Assembly: GCA_020847395.1 (NCBI GenBank)
Contig: JADLCD010000074.1
Span: forward strand, 1 to 54,863
Source: Chitinophagaceae bacterium
Lineage (GTDB): Bacteria; Bacteroidota; Bacteroidia; Chitinophagales; Chitinophagaceae
Direction of reading: 5' to 3'
DNA: 54,863 nt
Position numbers and translations under genes: made by a program. The notes beneath the pieces were generated by a model that saw only the letters and a list, made by a program, of their open reading frames with translations, ran no database searches and was not told the origin of the DNA. Positions 36,695 to 45,710 of this stretch are shown one piece after another (the first letter of the stretch is position 1; the number at the start of each line of letters is the position of its first letter).

Positions 36695-37369
36695 ATGAAA
36701 AAAATTATCATTACCATAGATGGCTGGTCGTCATGCGGCAAAAGTACACTTGCAAAACAGCTGGCCTCGGCGTTGGATTATGTGTATATAGACAGTGGCG
36801 CAATGTATCGTGCTATCACCTTATATTTTCTGCGCAATTCCATTGACTGGAAAAAAGAAAAAGCTGTAAAAGGAGCTTTGGAAAATATACGGCTCGAATT
36901 CCGCACAAATGATGTGACGAAGAAAGCGGAAATATACCTGAATGATGAAAACGTGGAGTATATTATCCGGGATATGGTAGTTGCGGAAAAAGTGAGCGAG
37001 ATAGCAGCCATAAAACAGGTTCGTGATTTTGCAGTTGCACAACAGCGGAAAATGGGAGAGCAGAAAGGAATAGTAATGGATGGCAGAGATATTGGTACCG
37101 TTGTTTTTCCCCAGGCAGAGTTAAAAATATTTATGACGGCTGATAATGCCATTAGAGTGGAAAGAAGGTTTAAAGAACTCTATGCGCAAAACCCCAATAT
37201 AACCATTGAGGAAGTAAAGAATAATCTTGAGATGAGAGATTATATAGATTCGCATCGTGAAGTGAGTCCTTTACGGCAAGCCGAAGATGCACTGGTGCTT
37301 GACAATTCCAATATAACTCAGGAGCAGCAATTAAAGAAAGCGCTGGAATGGGTGAAGGAGAGGGGTTGA
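36695..37369 (+). CDS. cmk: Cytidylate kinase
   Basis: 224 residues, the standard length. The P-loop is GWSSCGKST (10-18), followed by YIDSGAMYRAIT (CMP-binding), GIVMDGRDIGTVVFP (about 126-140), the LID segment VERRFKE and the C-terminal RDYIDSHREVSPLRQAEDA. It phosphorylates CMP and dCMP to the diphosphates in pyrimidine salvage and supply. The Gly-rich P-loop has Cys at position 14, which is unusual but at a non-catalytic place. It is separated from clpC by a repeat block, so it is a separate transcript. Confidence 0.97.
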   Translation: MKKIIITIDGWSSCGKSTLAKQLASALDYVYIDSGAMYRAITLYFLRNSIDWKKEKAVKGALENIRLEFRTNDVTKKAEIYLNDENVEYIIRDMVVAEKVSEIAAIKQVRDFAVAQQRKMGEQKGIVMDGRDIGTVVFPQAELKIFMTADNAIRVERRFKELYAQNPNITIEEVKNNLEMRDYIDSHREVSPLRQAEDALVLDNSNITQEQQLKKALEWVKERG

Positions 37370-37370
37370 A

Positions 37371-37435
37371 GCTATGAGCTGTCAGGTATCAGCAGCTATC
37401 AGCTCATAGCTCATTGCCGATAGCTGAAAGCTGAT
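37371..37435. repeat. Interspersed AGCTATCAGC-type intergenic repeat, copy 2
   Basis: Units such as GCAGCTATCAGCTCATAGCT and GCCGATAGCTGAAAGCTGAT, shared with 11936-12007, occupy the gap between cmk and the next oxidoreductase. Several overlapping inverted repeats are possible. Confidence 0.65.
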
Positions 37436-37468
37436 GCTATTTCCTTTATCTTCATTCAAAACATTACA

Positions 37469-38551
37469 ATGACTAAGCAAAAAACAAGAGTGGGAGTTGT
37501 TGGTTTTGGGATCTCTGCAAAAGTTTTTCATCTTCCTTTTATTACAACTTTACCAGAACAATATGAACTGGTAAGTATCCTGCAACGCAAAGGCAATGAA
37601 GCCAAAGCACAATTTCCGCAAGCTAAAATTGTAAGAACTATTGAAGAAATGGTAAGCGACCCTGGTATTGACCTGGTTGTTATTACAACGCCTAACGATA
37701 CACACTTTCCTTACAGTAAAATGGCTTTGGAAGCAGGTAAGCATGTAGTGCTGGAAAAACCTTTTACCAATACCATTGAAGAAGCAGAACAACTGGTTGA
37801 TATTGCAGCAAAGAGTGGTAAAGTGTTGAGTGTATACCAGAACCGCAGGTACGTAAGCGATTTTAGAACGATAAAAGCAATACTGGATAATAAGCTGCTT
37901 GGTGATATACATGAGTTTGAAGCACATTATGATCGTTATCGTGCAGAAGAAAGGCCAACCGCATGGCGAGAAGCTCCCTTACCCGGTAGTGGTATATTAT
38001 ATGATCTTGGTGCGCATATTATTGACCAGGCTTTATATTTTTTTGGATTGCCCAAAAATATAACTGCAGATATACGCATGCAACGGCCACATGCACGGGT
38101 AGACGATTATTTTAACATCTGGCTGGATTACGGATTTAATAAAGTTATTCTGCATGCGGGTATGCTTTTCCGTGAGCAGGGGCCCAGGTATATGATTCAC
38201 GGCACAAAGGGTTCATTTATTAAATATGGAGAAGACCCGCAGGAAGCAAGACTAAGAGCAGGTGAGCCGCCTGTAGGAGAGGGGTGGGGCGTGGAGAAAA
38301 AAGATATATACGGTTTACTGCATACAGAAATAGATGGTAAGATTGTAAAAGAACATTACCCTTCGCTAAAAGGAAGTTATGCGGATTATTATCTTGACTT
38401 ATACAATACTATTGTAAACGGAATGCCCGTAAAACAAAAACCTGAACATGGTTATAATACTATCCGCATTATTCAACTGGCTATGCAAAGTAGTGCAGAA
38501 AAGAAAACGCTGCCCTGCACAGGTTTGATGGATATAAGTTACTACGATTAA
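37469..38551 (+). CDS. Cytoplasmic Gfo/Idh/MocA family oxidoreductase
   Basis: 360 residues with no export signal, unlike the two Tat-exported paralogues in this window. NAD(P) binding is seen in VGVVGFGISAKVFHLPF (8-24), and the catalytic motif is HVVLEKPFTNTIEEAEQL (about 91-108). GSGILYDLGAHIIDQALYFF carries the conserved Asp/His pair. The overall pattern is closest to YvaA/YdgJ-like scyllo-inositol or general sugar dehydrogenases. It converges on the outer-membrane protein gene with a four-base overlap of stop regions (38548-38551). The true substrate is not known. Confidence 0.92.
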   Translation: MTKQKTRVGVVGFGISAKVFHLPFITTLPEQYELVSILQRKGNEAKAQFPQAKIVRTIEEMVSDPGIDLVVITTPNDTHFPYSKMALEAGKHVVLEKPFTNTIEEAEQLVDIAAKSGKVLSVYQNRRYVSDFRTIKAILDNKLLGDIHEFEAHYDRYRAEERPTAWREAPLPGSGILYDLGAHIIDQALYFFGLPKNITADIRMQRPHARVDDYFNIWLDYGFNKVILHAGMLFREQGPRYMIHGTKGSFIKYGEDPQEARLRAGEPPVGEGWGVEKKDIYGLLHTEIDGKIVKEHYPSLKGSYADYYLDLYNTIVNGMPVKQKPEHGYNTIRIIQLAMQSSAEKKTLPCTGLMDISYYD

Positions 38552-39126
38552 AAATTATAGCCCATGGAGAAGAATGGCCTGTTTCCATAAGGAGAACGCC
38601 CTTCCTGTAAAACATCGTACTGAATCATCAATAATAAAGCACCATTTCTGCCGCCCATTGGTATAGCGGCGCCGCCGCCAACTAAAAGCGATGGAACAAA
38701 TTTTCCGGGATATTTATATTTAGCGCTTCCATCATAATATTTAATAGAACCCCAACTATAATTCAATTCGGGCTGAGCTTGTAATAAAATAAATTTTATG
38801 GGATATACCCTGCCAAATACATTAAAGCCTGTATAGCCAAAACTTGTTCTTGAATAATCTGCTCCGTTGGTATAAAAAGATTTATAGCTATAATAATTAA
38901 AATTAACACCGGCGCCTGCGGCTAAAAAATCATTGAACCGATAGCCAACCTGCGGAGATATGTTTACCGAAGTGTTAGTGCCGAATCCTAAACCAAAGTT
39001 TCCGCCGAAAAACAATTTAGATTTGTCAAATCCTTTTTGCACAGGTTCGCTGTTTTCATCCTGGGCAATTGCCTGTTGTATTATTACAAAACCTGCAACA
39101 AAAAATAAGAATGCAAACTTTTTCAT
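38548..39126 (-). CDS. Probable outer membrane beta-barrel protein
   Basis: 192 residues from the ATG at 39126, which gives the signal MKKFAFLFFVAGFVIIQQAIA with cleavage before QDE. An upstream start at 39180 would prepend eighteen polar residues. Strands such as LFFGGNFGLGFGTNTSVNIS, VGYRFNDFLAAGAGVNFNYY and the terminal Phe (SMGYNF) fit a small eight-stranded barrel with a BamA-recognised final strand. Similar short barrels are widespread in Bacteroidota with no assigned role. Confidence 0.7.
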   Translation of the reverse strand: MKKFAFLFFVAGFVIIQQAIAQDENSEPVQKGFDKSKLFFGGNFGLGFGTNTSVNISPQVGYRFNDFLAAGAGVNFNYYSYKSFYTNGADYSRTSFGYTGFNVFGRVYPIKFILLQAQPELNYSWGSIKYYDGSAKYKYPGKFVPSLLVGGGAAIPMGGRNGALLLMIQYDVLQEGRSPYGNRPFFSMGYNF

Positions 39127-39241
39127 GAGACATCTGTTTAAGTCAGTGATATTCTGTGCTGCAAAATAACGCTTCTGCATTTTGATGATTTGTTAAATAT
39201 GGAATAAAGCTCAAAAAATATAGATGAATAAAGTCATTGAT

Positions 39242-39271
39242 TTTGTAATTACGAAAATAATCGTATTTTTA
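39242..39271 (+). promoter_or_regulatory. Candidate promoter embedded in double operator
   Basis: TTTG (39242-39245) and TATTTTTA (39264-39271) are 18 bases apart, matching seven of eight of TAnnTTTG. The -7 box lies between the two dyads at 39251-39264 and 39273-39286, so a repressor bound there would block it. Confidence 0.5.
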
Positions 39272-39286
39272 TACGAATTTTATCGT
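39251..39286. promoter_or_regulatory. Double dyad operator ACGA-N6-TCGT (two copies, 22-bp centre spacing)
   Basis: ACGAAAATAATCGT (39251-39264) and ACGAATTTTATCGT (39273-39286) are two copies of one dyad. Each extends to TTACGA or TCGTAA on the outer sides. The centre-to-centre spacing of 22 bp is about two helical turns. This is the geometry expected for two dimers of a winged-helix repressor such as BlaI/MecI. No such regulator gene is in the window. Confidence 0.6.
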
Positions 39287-39311
39287 AATTAAATAATTTA
39301 AAACTTTTTGT

Positions 39312-40139
39312 ATGATACGATACCTGTTAAATCCGCGCATTTTTTTGATGATGGTTTTTAGTTCACTAACCATTTTTTCATTAGCCTTTTCGGGAGGTGA
39401 AGGCGATTTGTTTCGCCACCAGCAAACAACGGCAGATACAATACCATCCAAAAAGCAGCGTTCGCGAATCACCCTGGATAATCAGTCCTTTCAGGATAAC
39501 AGAGTAAATATGCAGGCTGTGGAAGATGCTATGCGTGAAGTGGAACGCAGTATGCAAAAACTTAAACACGAACTCGGCAGAGATTATGATAATTACATTA
39601 AAGACAGCTACCGGAAGGCAATGGATATAGTTAACTGGCAGCAAATTCAGGAGGCAAAACAAAGAGCACTTGCTGAAGCGCAAAGGAATTTAAAAGAAGA
39701 TATTATGGATAATAGATTGGCATTGGAACAGCAACTTGCATTAGCCGATGCAAGGAACCAATTAAAGCTGAACAGGCTAAATTTGGAAAGAAGCCAGCGA
39801 TCAATGCAACTGGCATTTCTGGAGAATATGGATCGTCAAATGGCAAAAGCAAAAATACAATTAAAAAAAGCCGGTAAACAATCAGTAGAGGTTAATAATT
39901 TAAAAACTGCTCTTGAAAATGATGGTTTAATAAAAAATAATGGATCATATGAGATTGAAATAAAAGATGGAGATTTATATATAAACGGTAAAAAGCAGAA
40001 TAAGAAAGTAACTAAAAAATACAGGAACAAATTTCCCGGGTATTTTGAAAAAGGGAATAAGCTTAAATTTAAGTTTACGAATGATGATCAGGAAAAATAT
40101 CAGAGAATAAAAATGGAAGTTCAGCAAGAACTCATATAG
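39312..40139 (+). CDS. Periplasmic or membrane-anchored coiled-coil protein
   Basis: 275 residues. An N-terminal hydrophobic segment (IFLMMVFSSLTIFSLAFSGG) acts as signal or anchor. Residues 65-195 form a long charged, Gln-rich coiled coil (REVERSMQKLKHEL; LALEQQLALADARNQLKLNR). A short C-terminal domain has DGDLYINGKKQNKKVTKKYR, a pattern I associate with tails of Bacteroidota M56/BlaR1-like proteins and their relatives. The gene is preceded by the double operator and followed by a terminator, so it is its own transcription unit. Function is unknown; a regulated envelope-stress role is an inference from the operator and fold. Confidence 0.65.
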   Translation: MIRYLLNPRIFLMMVFSSLTIFSLAFSGGEGDLFRHQQTTADTIPSKKQRSRITLDNQSFQDNRVNMQAVEDAMREVERSMQKLKHELGRDYDNYIKDSYRKAMDIVNWQQIQEAKQRALAEAQRNLKEDIMDNRLALEQQLALADARNQLKLNRLNLERSQRSMQLAFLENMDRQMAKAKIQLKKAGKQSVEVNNLKTALENDGLIKNNGSYEIEIKDGDLYINGKKQNKKVTKKYRNKFPGYFEKGNKLKFKFTNDDQEKYQRIKMEVQQELI

Positions 40140-40154
40140 TTTGAAGTGAATAAT

Positions 40155-40195
40155 AGAGGCTGTCACGAATGTAGCTTAATGATAGCCTCTTTATA
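40155..40195 (+). terminator. Rho-independent terminator of the coiled-coil gene
   Basis: AGAGGCTGTC (40155-40164) pairs with GATAGCCTCT (40181-40190), with one G-U pair, and is followed by TTTATAAAT. It is related in sequence to the clpC terminator stem. Confidence 0.75.
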
Positions 40196-40226
40196 AATAA
40201 CCTAAAAACAATAAATTAAAATTTTT

Positions 40227-41720
40227 TTAAACTCTTGTCAGTTTTAAAAAACTAACGGCTTTCATCATATCGTCATGCAAAACCCTATCCCCGGCATTAA
40301 AGGAAACTTCTTTCCTGAATGCGCTTACCATATTTTCGACTGCAGCAGAACTTTTTAACGGTCGCCTGAATTCGAGTGCCTGTGCAGCACTTAATAATTC
40401 AATAGCCAAAACCTTTTCTACATTCTGAATAATACGTAAACATTTGGTAGCGGCATTTGCACCCATGCTCACATGATCTTCCTGGTTGTTTGAGGAAGAT
40501 ATAGAATCAACTGAAGCGGGTGTGCATAGCTGTTTGTTTTCACTTACAATACCCGCGGCGGTATATTGCGGTATCATAAAGCCGGAATTAAGCCCGGGAT
40601 CTTTCACCAAAAACATGGGTAAGCTTCTTTGTCCGCTGATAAGCTGGTAAATTCTTCTTTCAGAAATATTGGAAAGCTCACTCATTGCTATACTCAAAAA
40701 ATCTAAAGCAAGCGCCAGCGGCTGCCCGTGAAAATTACCACCACTTAGTATTTCATCATCATCCGGAAATATATTCGGATTATCAGTAACGGAATTAATC
40801 TCTCTCAAAAAAACACTTTTCACATATTCAAATGTATCTATTGTTGCACCATGCACCTGTGGCACGCATCTGAAAGAATAGGGATCCTGTACTGCCTTGC
40901 TTTTTTGAAATGCAATGGCACTTCCTTGTAAATATTTTCTTATTGTTTGGGCAACTGCAACCTGCCCGGCGTGGGGGCGTATCTGCTGTATTTTTTCGTC
41001 AAAAGGCTCAGGAGAACAATCAAACGCGTCAAATGAAATTGCGGTAATAATATTTGCCCAACGTATCAGCCTGTCGCATTGCAGCAAAATATAAATACCA
41101 TAAGCCGACATGAATTGTGTGCCGTTAATTAATGCGAGCCCTTCCTTACTTTGCAGGTGTATAGGCTGCCAGTTTTTTTCTTTCCAAACAGTGGCCGTTG
41201 TTTTCTTTTCACCCTTATGCCAAACCTCGCCAAGGCCAATCAACGGTAAACTCATATGGCTCAGTGGTGCAAGGTCGCCGGAAGCGCCCAATGAACCCTG
41301 TGTATAAATAACAGGTAAAATGTTTTCGTTGTGCATTTCTGTTAACCGCTTCACCGTATCAATCTGCACACCTGAATAACCATAGCTCAGCGATTTTATT
41401 TTTAGCGCCAGCATGAGTTTTACAATAGCATGCGGCACTTCCTCGCCCATGCCACAGGCATGAGACATAAGCAGGTTTGCCTGCAACTGTTCAACCTGTT
41501 CATTATTGATTTTTACATGCTGTAAAAAACCAAAACCGGTATTGATACCGTAATACAACTTGTCTGGTTGCTGCATCAGCTTGTCAAGATATTCCCTGCA
41601 TTTTACAATACGCTCATGCGCATCAAAAGTGATAGATACATCCTGGTTGTGTTCAAGAAGATTTTTTAGCTGCTCAAAATCTATGGGGTTCTTGTCGAGC
41701 GGGAGATAGTTGTAACTCAT
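40227..41720 (-). CDS. hutH: Histidine ammonia-lyase (aromatic amino acid lyase family)
   Basis: 497 residues. The MIO-forming triad ASG is at 146-148 in QGSLGASGDLAPLSHMS. Tyr57 in YYGINTGFG is the catalytic loop Tyr, and LLMSHACGMGEEVP carries the Ser-His pair typical of histidine-specific members. The later motifs NPNIFPDDDEILSGGNFHGQ and SSNNQEDHVSMG are intact. It deaminates histidine to urocanate. No hutU, hutI or hutG gene is adjacent, so the family member could instead act on tyrosine; the SHACG pattern favours histidine. Confidence 0.88.
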   Translation of the reverse strand: MSYNYLPLDKNPIDFEQLKNLLEHNQDVSITFDAHERIVKCREYLDKLMQQPDKLYYGINTGFGFLQHVKINNEQVEQLQANLLMSHACGMGEEVPHAIVKLMLALKIKSLSYGYSGVQIDTVKRLTEMHNENILPVIYTQGSLGASGDLAPLSHMSLPLIGLGEVWHKGEKKTTATVWKEKNWQPIHLQSKEGLALINGTQFMSAYGIYILLQCDRLIRWANIITAISFDAFDCSPEPFDEKIQQIRPHAGQVAVAQTIRKYLQGSAIAFQKSKAVQDPYSFRCVPQVHGATIDTFEYVKSVFLREINSVTDNPNIFPDDDEILSGGNFHGQPLALALDFLSIAMSELSNISERRIYQLISGQRSLPMFLVKDPGLNSGFMIPQYTAAGIVSENKQLCTPASVDSISSSNNQEDHVSMGANAATKCLRIIQNVEKVLAIELLSAAQALEFRRPLKSSAAVENMVSAFRKEVSFNAGDRVLHDDMMKAVSFLKLTRV

Positions 41721-41748
41721 ATTACAAAAGTAATGAAAAGCAATCCTC

Positions 41749-41786
41749 CTTTAATTGCCACGCCCTTAAGGGCGTGGCAATTAAAG
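41749..41786. terminator. Perfect 17-bp inverted repeat between pgm-like and hutH genes
   Basis: CTTTAATTGCCACGCCC (41749-41765), loop TTAA, then its exact complement (41770-41786). It lies six bases after the phosphohexomutase stop and upstream of hutH on the minus strand. A strong terminator is likely; the self-complementary core TTGCCACGCCC may be a mobile palindrome. Confidence 0.75.
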
Positions 41787-41791
41787 CTCCC

Positions 41792-43519
41792 TTACTTCAG
41801 TTTCATATCACTGATAATTCCTTGTATGCGTTTATCCAACTCAGCATTCACTTTTTCATAATCTGTGGTGCTTCCTAATTTGGTATTTACGCTGAAATAA
41901 AATTTAATTTTTGGTTCAGTGCCCGAGGGGCGTGCAGAAATCTTGCTGCCATCTTCCAGTATGAACTGCAATACATTAGATTTGGGCAATTTAATTTCCC
42001 ATTCCTTGCCGGTTTGCAGGTTCTTACCCTTCTTTAACTCATAATCCAGCAATTCAACAACCGGCGAACCATTGATTGTTTTAGGCGGATTATCGCGGTA
42101 TGATTGCATCATTTCTGCAATTTCTTCCTGCCCGCGCATACCTTTTTTAGTAATTGAAATAAGACTTTCTTTAAAGAAACCATATTTCACATACAACTCA
42201 ATCAATTGCTCAAAAAGGCTCTTACCGTTTTCTTTTGCATAAGCAGCCATCTCGCATAAAATAGCTACGGCGCTCACCGCATCTTTATCTCTTAATTTAG
42301 AACCAACCAATAAACCGTAACTTTCTTCACCACCAATAATATAATCTTCCACTCCTTCTTTTTCTTTAATCAGTTCTGCAATCCATTTAAAGCCGGTGAG
42401 TACATTGTAACACTTTACGCCATTTTCTTTGGCAAAGCGATCAATCATATCTGTGGTTACAATCGTTTTCACCACCATATCATTGGGCTTAGCAATGCCT
42501 TTCGATTTGCGGGCTTCTATAAGGTAGCTGAATGCAAGCAAAGCGGTTTGATTACCATTCACCAGCAACCATGCCCCTTTGGTATCTTTAATAGCAATAC
42601 CCACTCTGTCTGCATCAGGATCTGTACCCAACAAAATATCCGCATCAATTTCTTTAGCTTTCTTTAAGCCAATACTCATGGCTTCACTTTCTTCAGGATT
42701 AGGATATACTACCGTTGGAAAATTACCATTTGGCTCAGCCTGTTCGTCTACTATGGCAACATTAGTAAAACCGTATCGCTTTAATAATTCAGGCACAAGC
42801 GTAATACCCGTTCCGTGAATGGGCGTATACACAATTTTCAGATCATGCTGTTTGGCAATTACATCAGGGTATACACTTAATCCTTTTGCCATTTGCCAGT
42901 ATGCTTCATCAAGGTCTTTACCAATTAAAGTTATCCTGCTTTCGCCGCCACTCCATTTCACATCGTCTATTGAAGCAATCTTATCTACTTCTGCAATTAC
43001 ATTTTTATCATGCGGCGGCACTAATTGTCCTCCATCATTCCAATATGCTTTATACCCGTTATACTCTTTAGGATTGTGAGAAGCAGTACATACCACACCG
43101 CCCTGGCAACCCAGGTTGCGGATTGCAAATGATAGTTCCGGGGTAGGACGTAATGCTTCGAACAGGTAAACCTTAATGCCGTTTGCAGCCATTACATTAG
43201 CGGTTATTTCAGCAAACTGGCGGCTGTTGTTGCGACTGTCGTGCGCAATAGCTACGCGAATTTCTCCACCGGGATACGTTTTATTGAGGTAATTGGCAAA
43301 TCCCTGTGTAGCCATACCGATGGTATACTTGTTAACGCGATTGGTACCTACACCCATAATACCTCTTAATCCGCCTGTACCAAATTCAAGATTACGGTAA
43401 AAAGCATCTGTAAGTTCATCAGGATTTTCTGCCTGTATTTTTTTAAGCTCAGCCTTGGTAGCTTCATCAAAACTGCCGGTTAACCATGTGTCTATTCTAT
43501 CTTTTATTTTAGCATCCAT
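41792..43519 (-). CDS. Phospho-sugar mutase (phosphoglucomutase/phosphomannomutase)
   Basis: 575 residues from the ATG at 43519 (MDAKIKDRIDTWL); an ATG at 43543 would add eight hydrophobic residues unlike the family start. The active-site phosphoserine loop is TASHNPKEYNGYK, metal binding is DPDADRVGIAI, sugar binding is GGEESYGLL, and the phosphate-binding loop is RPSGTEPKIKFY. These four define the alpha-D-phosphohexomutase family, and its length matches the long Bacteroidota/PgcA subgroup. It interconverts hexose-1- and hexose-6-phosphates for glycan and storage polymer synthesis. The distance of 46 bp to the PyrR-like stop would allow a shared transcript. Confidence 0.95.
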   Translation of the reverse strand: MDAKIKDRIDTWLTGSFDEATKAELKKIQAENPDELTDAFYRNLEFGTGGLRGIMGVGTNRVNKYTIGMATQGFANYLNKTYPGGEIRVAIAHDSRNNSRQFAEITANVMAANGIKVYLFEALRPTPELSFAIRNLGCQGGVVCTASHNPKEYNGYKAYWNDGGQLVPPHDKNVIAEVDKIASIDDVKWSGGESRITLIGKDLDEAYWQMAKGLSVYPDVIAKQHDLKIVYTPIHGTGITLVPELLKRYGFTNVAIVDEQAEPNGNFPTVVYPNPEESEAMSIGLKKAKEIDADILLGTDPDADRVGIAIKDTKGAWLLVNGNQTALLAFSYLIEARKSKGIAKPNDMVVKTIVTTDMIDRFAKENGVKCYNVLTGFKWIAELIKEKEGVEDYIIGGEESYGLLVGSKLRDKDAVSAVAILCEMAAYAKENGKSLFEQLIELYVKYGFFKESLISITKKGMRGQEEIAEMMQSYRDNPPKTINGSPVVELLDYELKKGKNLQTGKEWEIKLPKSNVLQFILEDGSKISARPSGTEPKIKFYFSVNTKLGSTTDYEKVNAELDKRIQGIISDMKLK

Positions 43520-43589
43520 ATTATTTAATATTATTATTCGCAATCATTTTTTGTTGTCCGAATATCGGCTAAATAAGTAAAAAAGCAAA

Positions 43590-44087
43590 CTATTCCAACC
43601 AGGCGCCGGTTATTTTTTCATTATTGTCAACTTCTACAAAAATATGTTCCTGCAAAGTTGTTGCTATGGCAAAGCCAATATAATCCGTATGCACCGGGAA
43701 AGTTTTATGCGTTCTGTCAACAAGAGCAAGTGTCTGAATTTTTTTTGGCTGATCTTTTAAGAAAGGTTGCAAAGCATACAGCATGGTTTTACCGCTGTTA
43801 GCCACATCATCAATTACAATTACAACTGCATTATCAAAGTTGGTCGTTTTGCTCAGCGTAATATGGCGTGGAAATCTTTTATCATCAATTTCCATTTCTA
43901 TAATGTCTATTTTTCCTTTAAATATGGCTGCAAGCAATGCTTTTAACCGTTTTGCAATCACCACGCCATTTTCTTTTATGCCTGCAAACAGTAATTTTTC
44001 TTCGCCAACATTACGTTCTGCTATTTCATACGCCATGCGCTGCAGCTTTTTTGCTACCTGCGCCTCTGTTAAAATATAGTTTTTCAT
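43590..44087 (-). CDS. PyrR-like phosphoribosyltransferase
   Basis: 165 residues. The PRPP-binding loop is VVIVIDDVANSGKT (88-101), with the acidic pair at 93-94. ALVDRTHKTFPVHTDYIGFAI matches the PyrR segment VDRGHRELPIxPDYVGxxI. In Gram-positives PyrR both attenuates the pyr operon and acts as uracil phosphoribosyltransferase. In Bacteroidota this form is seldom near pyr genes, and its RNA-binding role is not established. No pyr gene is in this window. Confidence 0.85.
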   Translation of the reverse strand: MKNYILTEAQVAKKLQRMAYEIAERNVGEEKLLFAGIKENGVVIAKRLKALLAAIFKGKIDIIEMEIDDKRFPRHITLSKTTNFDNAVVIVIDDVANSGKTMLYALQPFLKDQPKKIQTLALVDRTHKTFPVHTDYIGFAIATTLQEHIFVEVDNNEKITGAWLE

Positions 44088-44177
44088 CTTCCGTTATTAA
44101 TCTTGCCAAAACTAAGCGGTATTACTGAATAAAACAATTCGTACTAAACATCTTATCTTAGCGTTACATCCACTAAA

Positions 44178-45500
44178 ATGATGCAGTTTATTCCGCAAAT
44201 ACTATTTATTATTATTGCTATTGCAGCAATTGGTTTTTTTACCAAAAGACTATTACAAATACGCCGCAATATTTTGCTGGGAAAGGATGCTGATTATTCC
44301 GGCCAACCCGGCTTACGCTGGAAGAACCTTTTTTTACTGGCTTTCGGTCAAAAGAAAATGTTCCGTAATCCACTCGTGGCTGTACTTCACTTTTTTGTGT
44401 ATGCAGGTTTTTTAATTATTAATATAGAAGTGCTGGAAATTGTGTTGGATGGTATTTTAGGCACGCACCGTTTGTTTGCGCCTGTATTAGGAAACCTGTA
44501 TACTTTCCTGATTAATGCATTTGAAATACTGGCAGTATCAGTAATAGTGGCGTGTGCTGTTTTTTTGATAAGAAGAAATATCTTAAAACTAAAGCGCTTT
44601 ATCAGTCACGACCTTGATGGTTGGCCGCGCAGTGATGCCAATTATATTTTGATAACTGAAATTGTATTGATGTGTTTATTTCTTACCATGAACACATCAG
44701 ACCTTGTATTGCAATCACGTGGTTATGGGCATTATGCTGAGCATACAACAGGGCAATTTGTTATTTCTGGCTTGCTTACGCCAATATTTTCCGGGTTGAG
44801 TGATGGCACGCTTGCAGCAATTGAGCGCACCTGCTGGTGGTTGCATATACTCGGCATTTTTGCTTTCATGAATTATCTTCCATATTCAAAGCATTTGCAT
44901 ATAGCGCTGGCTTTTCCCAATGCCTATTATGCAAGGTTATTGCCAAAGGGAGAAATGATTAATATGCCGGCAATACAAAATGAAGTACTGTATGCCATGC
45001 AGCCCGACCAGGCGCCCGCGCCTGATCCTAATGCGCCTGCACCTAAATTTGGCGCAAAAGATGTATTTGATTTAAGCTGGAAAAATTTGCTGGATGCATA
45101 TTCCTGTACCGAATGTGGAAGATGTTCTGCTGCTTGTCCTGCTAATATTACCGGCAAAGTATTATCTCCCCGAAAAATTATGATGGATACCAGAGACAGG
45201 CTGGAAGAAGTTGGAAAGAATATCATCGCCAATGGCGAATTTAAAGACGATGGCAAAACCTTACTGCACAATTATATTTCTGTAGAAGAATTACGCGCCT
45301 GCACTACCTGCAATGCCTGTGTAGAAGAATGTCCTGTTAGTATTAGCCCGCTTGAAATTATATTAGAATTGCGCCGTTCATTAATAATGGAAGAAAGCAA
45401 TGCGCCACAGGAATGGAATGTGATGTTCTCTAATATCGAAAATAATTTTGCACCCTGGAAGTTTAGTCCTGATGACAGGGATAGGTGGATGGGGGGATAA
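44178..45500 (+). CDS. Membrane-anchored (4Fe-4S) oxidoreductase subunit, HdrC/GlpC-like fusion
   Basis: 440 residues. The N-terminal ~270 residues contain about five membrane helices of a haem b-binding NarI-like type (VLHFFVYAGFLIINIEVLEI; WWLHILGIFAFMNY). The C-terminal part has two 4Fe-4S clusters, CTECGRCSAACP (about 311-322) and CTTCNACVEECP (about 375-386). It should pass electrons between quinone and a soluble partner. In many Bacteroidota the next gene is a CCG-domain (HdrB-like) protein, but here the next gene on this strand is an FMN reductase after a 210-bp gap. The start uses ATGATG; the first ATG is kept. Confidence 0.88.
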   Translation: MMQFIPQILFIIIAIAAIGFFTKRLLQIRRNILLGKDADYSGQPGLRWKNLFLLAFGQKKMFRNPLVAVLHFFVYAGFLIINIEVLEIVLDGILGTHRLFAPVLGNLYTFLINAFEILAVSVIVACAVFLIRRNILKLKRFISHDLDGWPRSDANYILITEIVLMCLFLTMNTSDLVLQSRGYGHYAEHTTGQFVISGLLTPIFSGLSDGTLAAIERTCWWLHILGIFAFMNYLPYSKHLHIALAFPNAYYARLLPKGEMINMPAIQNEVLYAMQPDQAPAPDPNAPAPKFGAKDVFDLSWKNLLDAYSCTECGRCSAACPANITGKVLSPRKIMMDTRDRLEEVGKNIIANGEFKDDGKTLLHNYISVEELRACTTCNACVEECPVSISPLEIILELRRSLIMEESNAPQEWNVMFSNIENNFAPWKFSPDDRDRWMGG

Positions 45501-45710
45501 TAGTAGTAAGTTGTAAGTACTAAGAGTGTTGTTCAAAAGAAAAATACAATCTGCCTCAATTTTTGAAGCATCAATTTCCTTTGCCAGTTCATTGTTTTAA
45601 TATTTAATCGGGATACTGAAACAGAATTATCTTTGCAGCTACCTGTAAACAACCCAGGTTGAGCAAATATTGTTTAGGTTTAAATTCACAGGAATAATTC
45701 ATTAATATAC

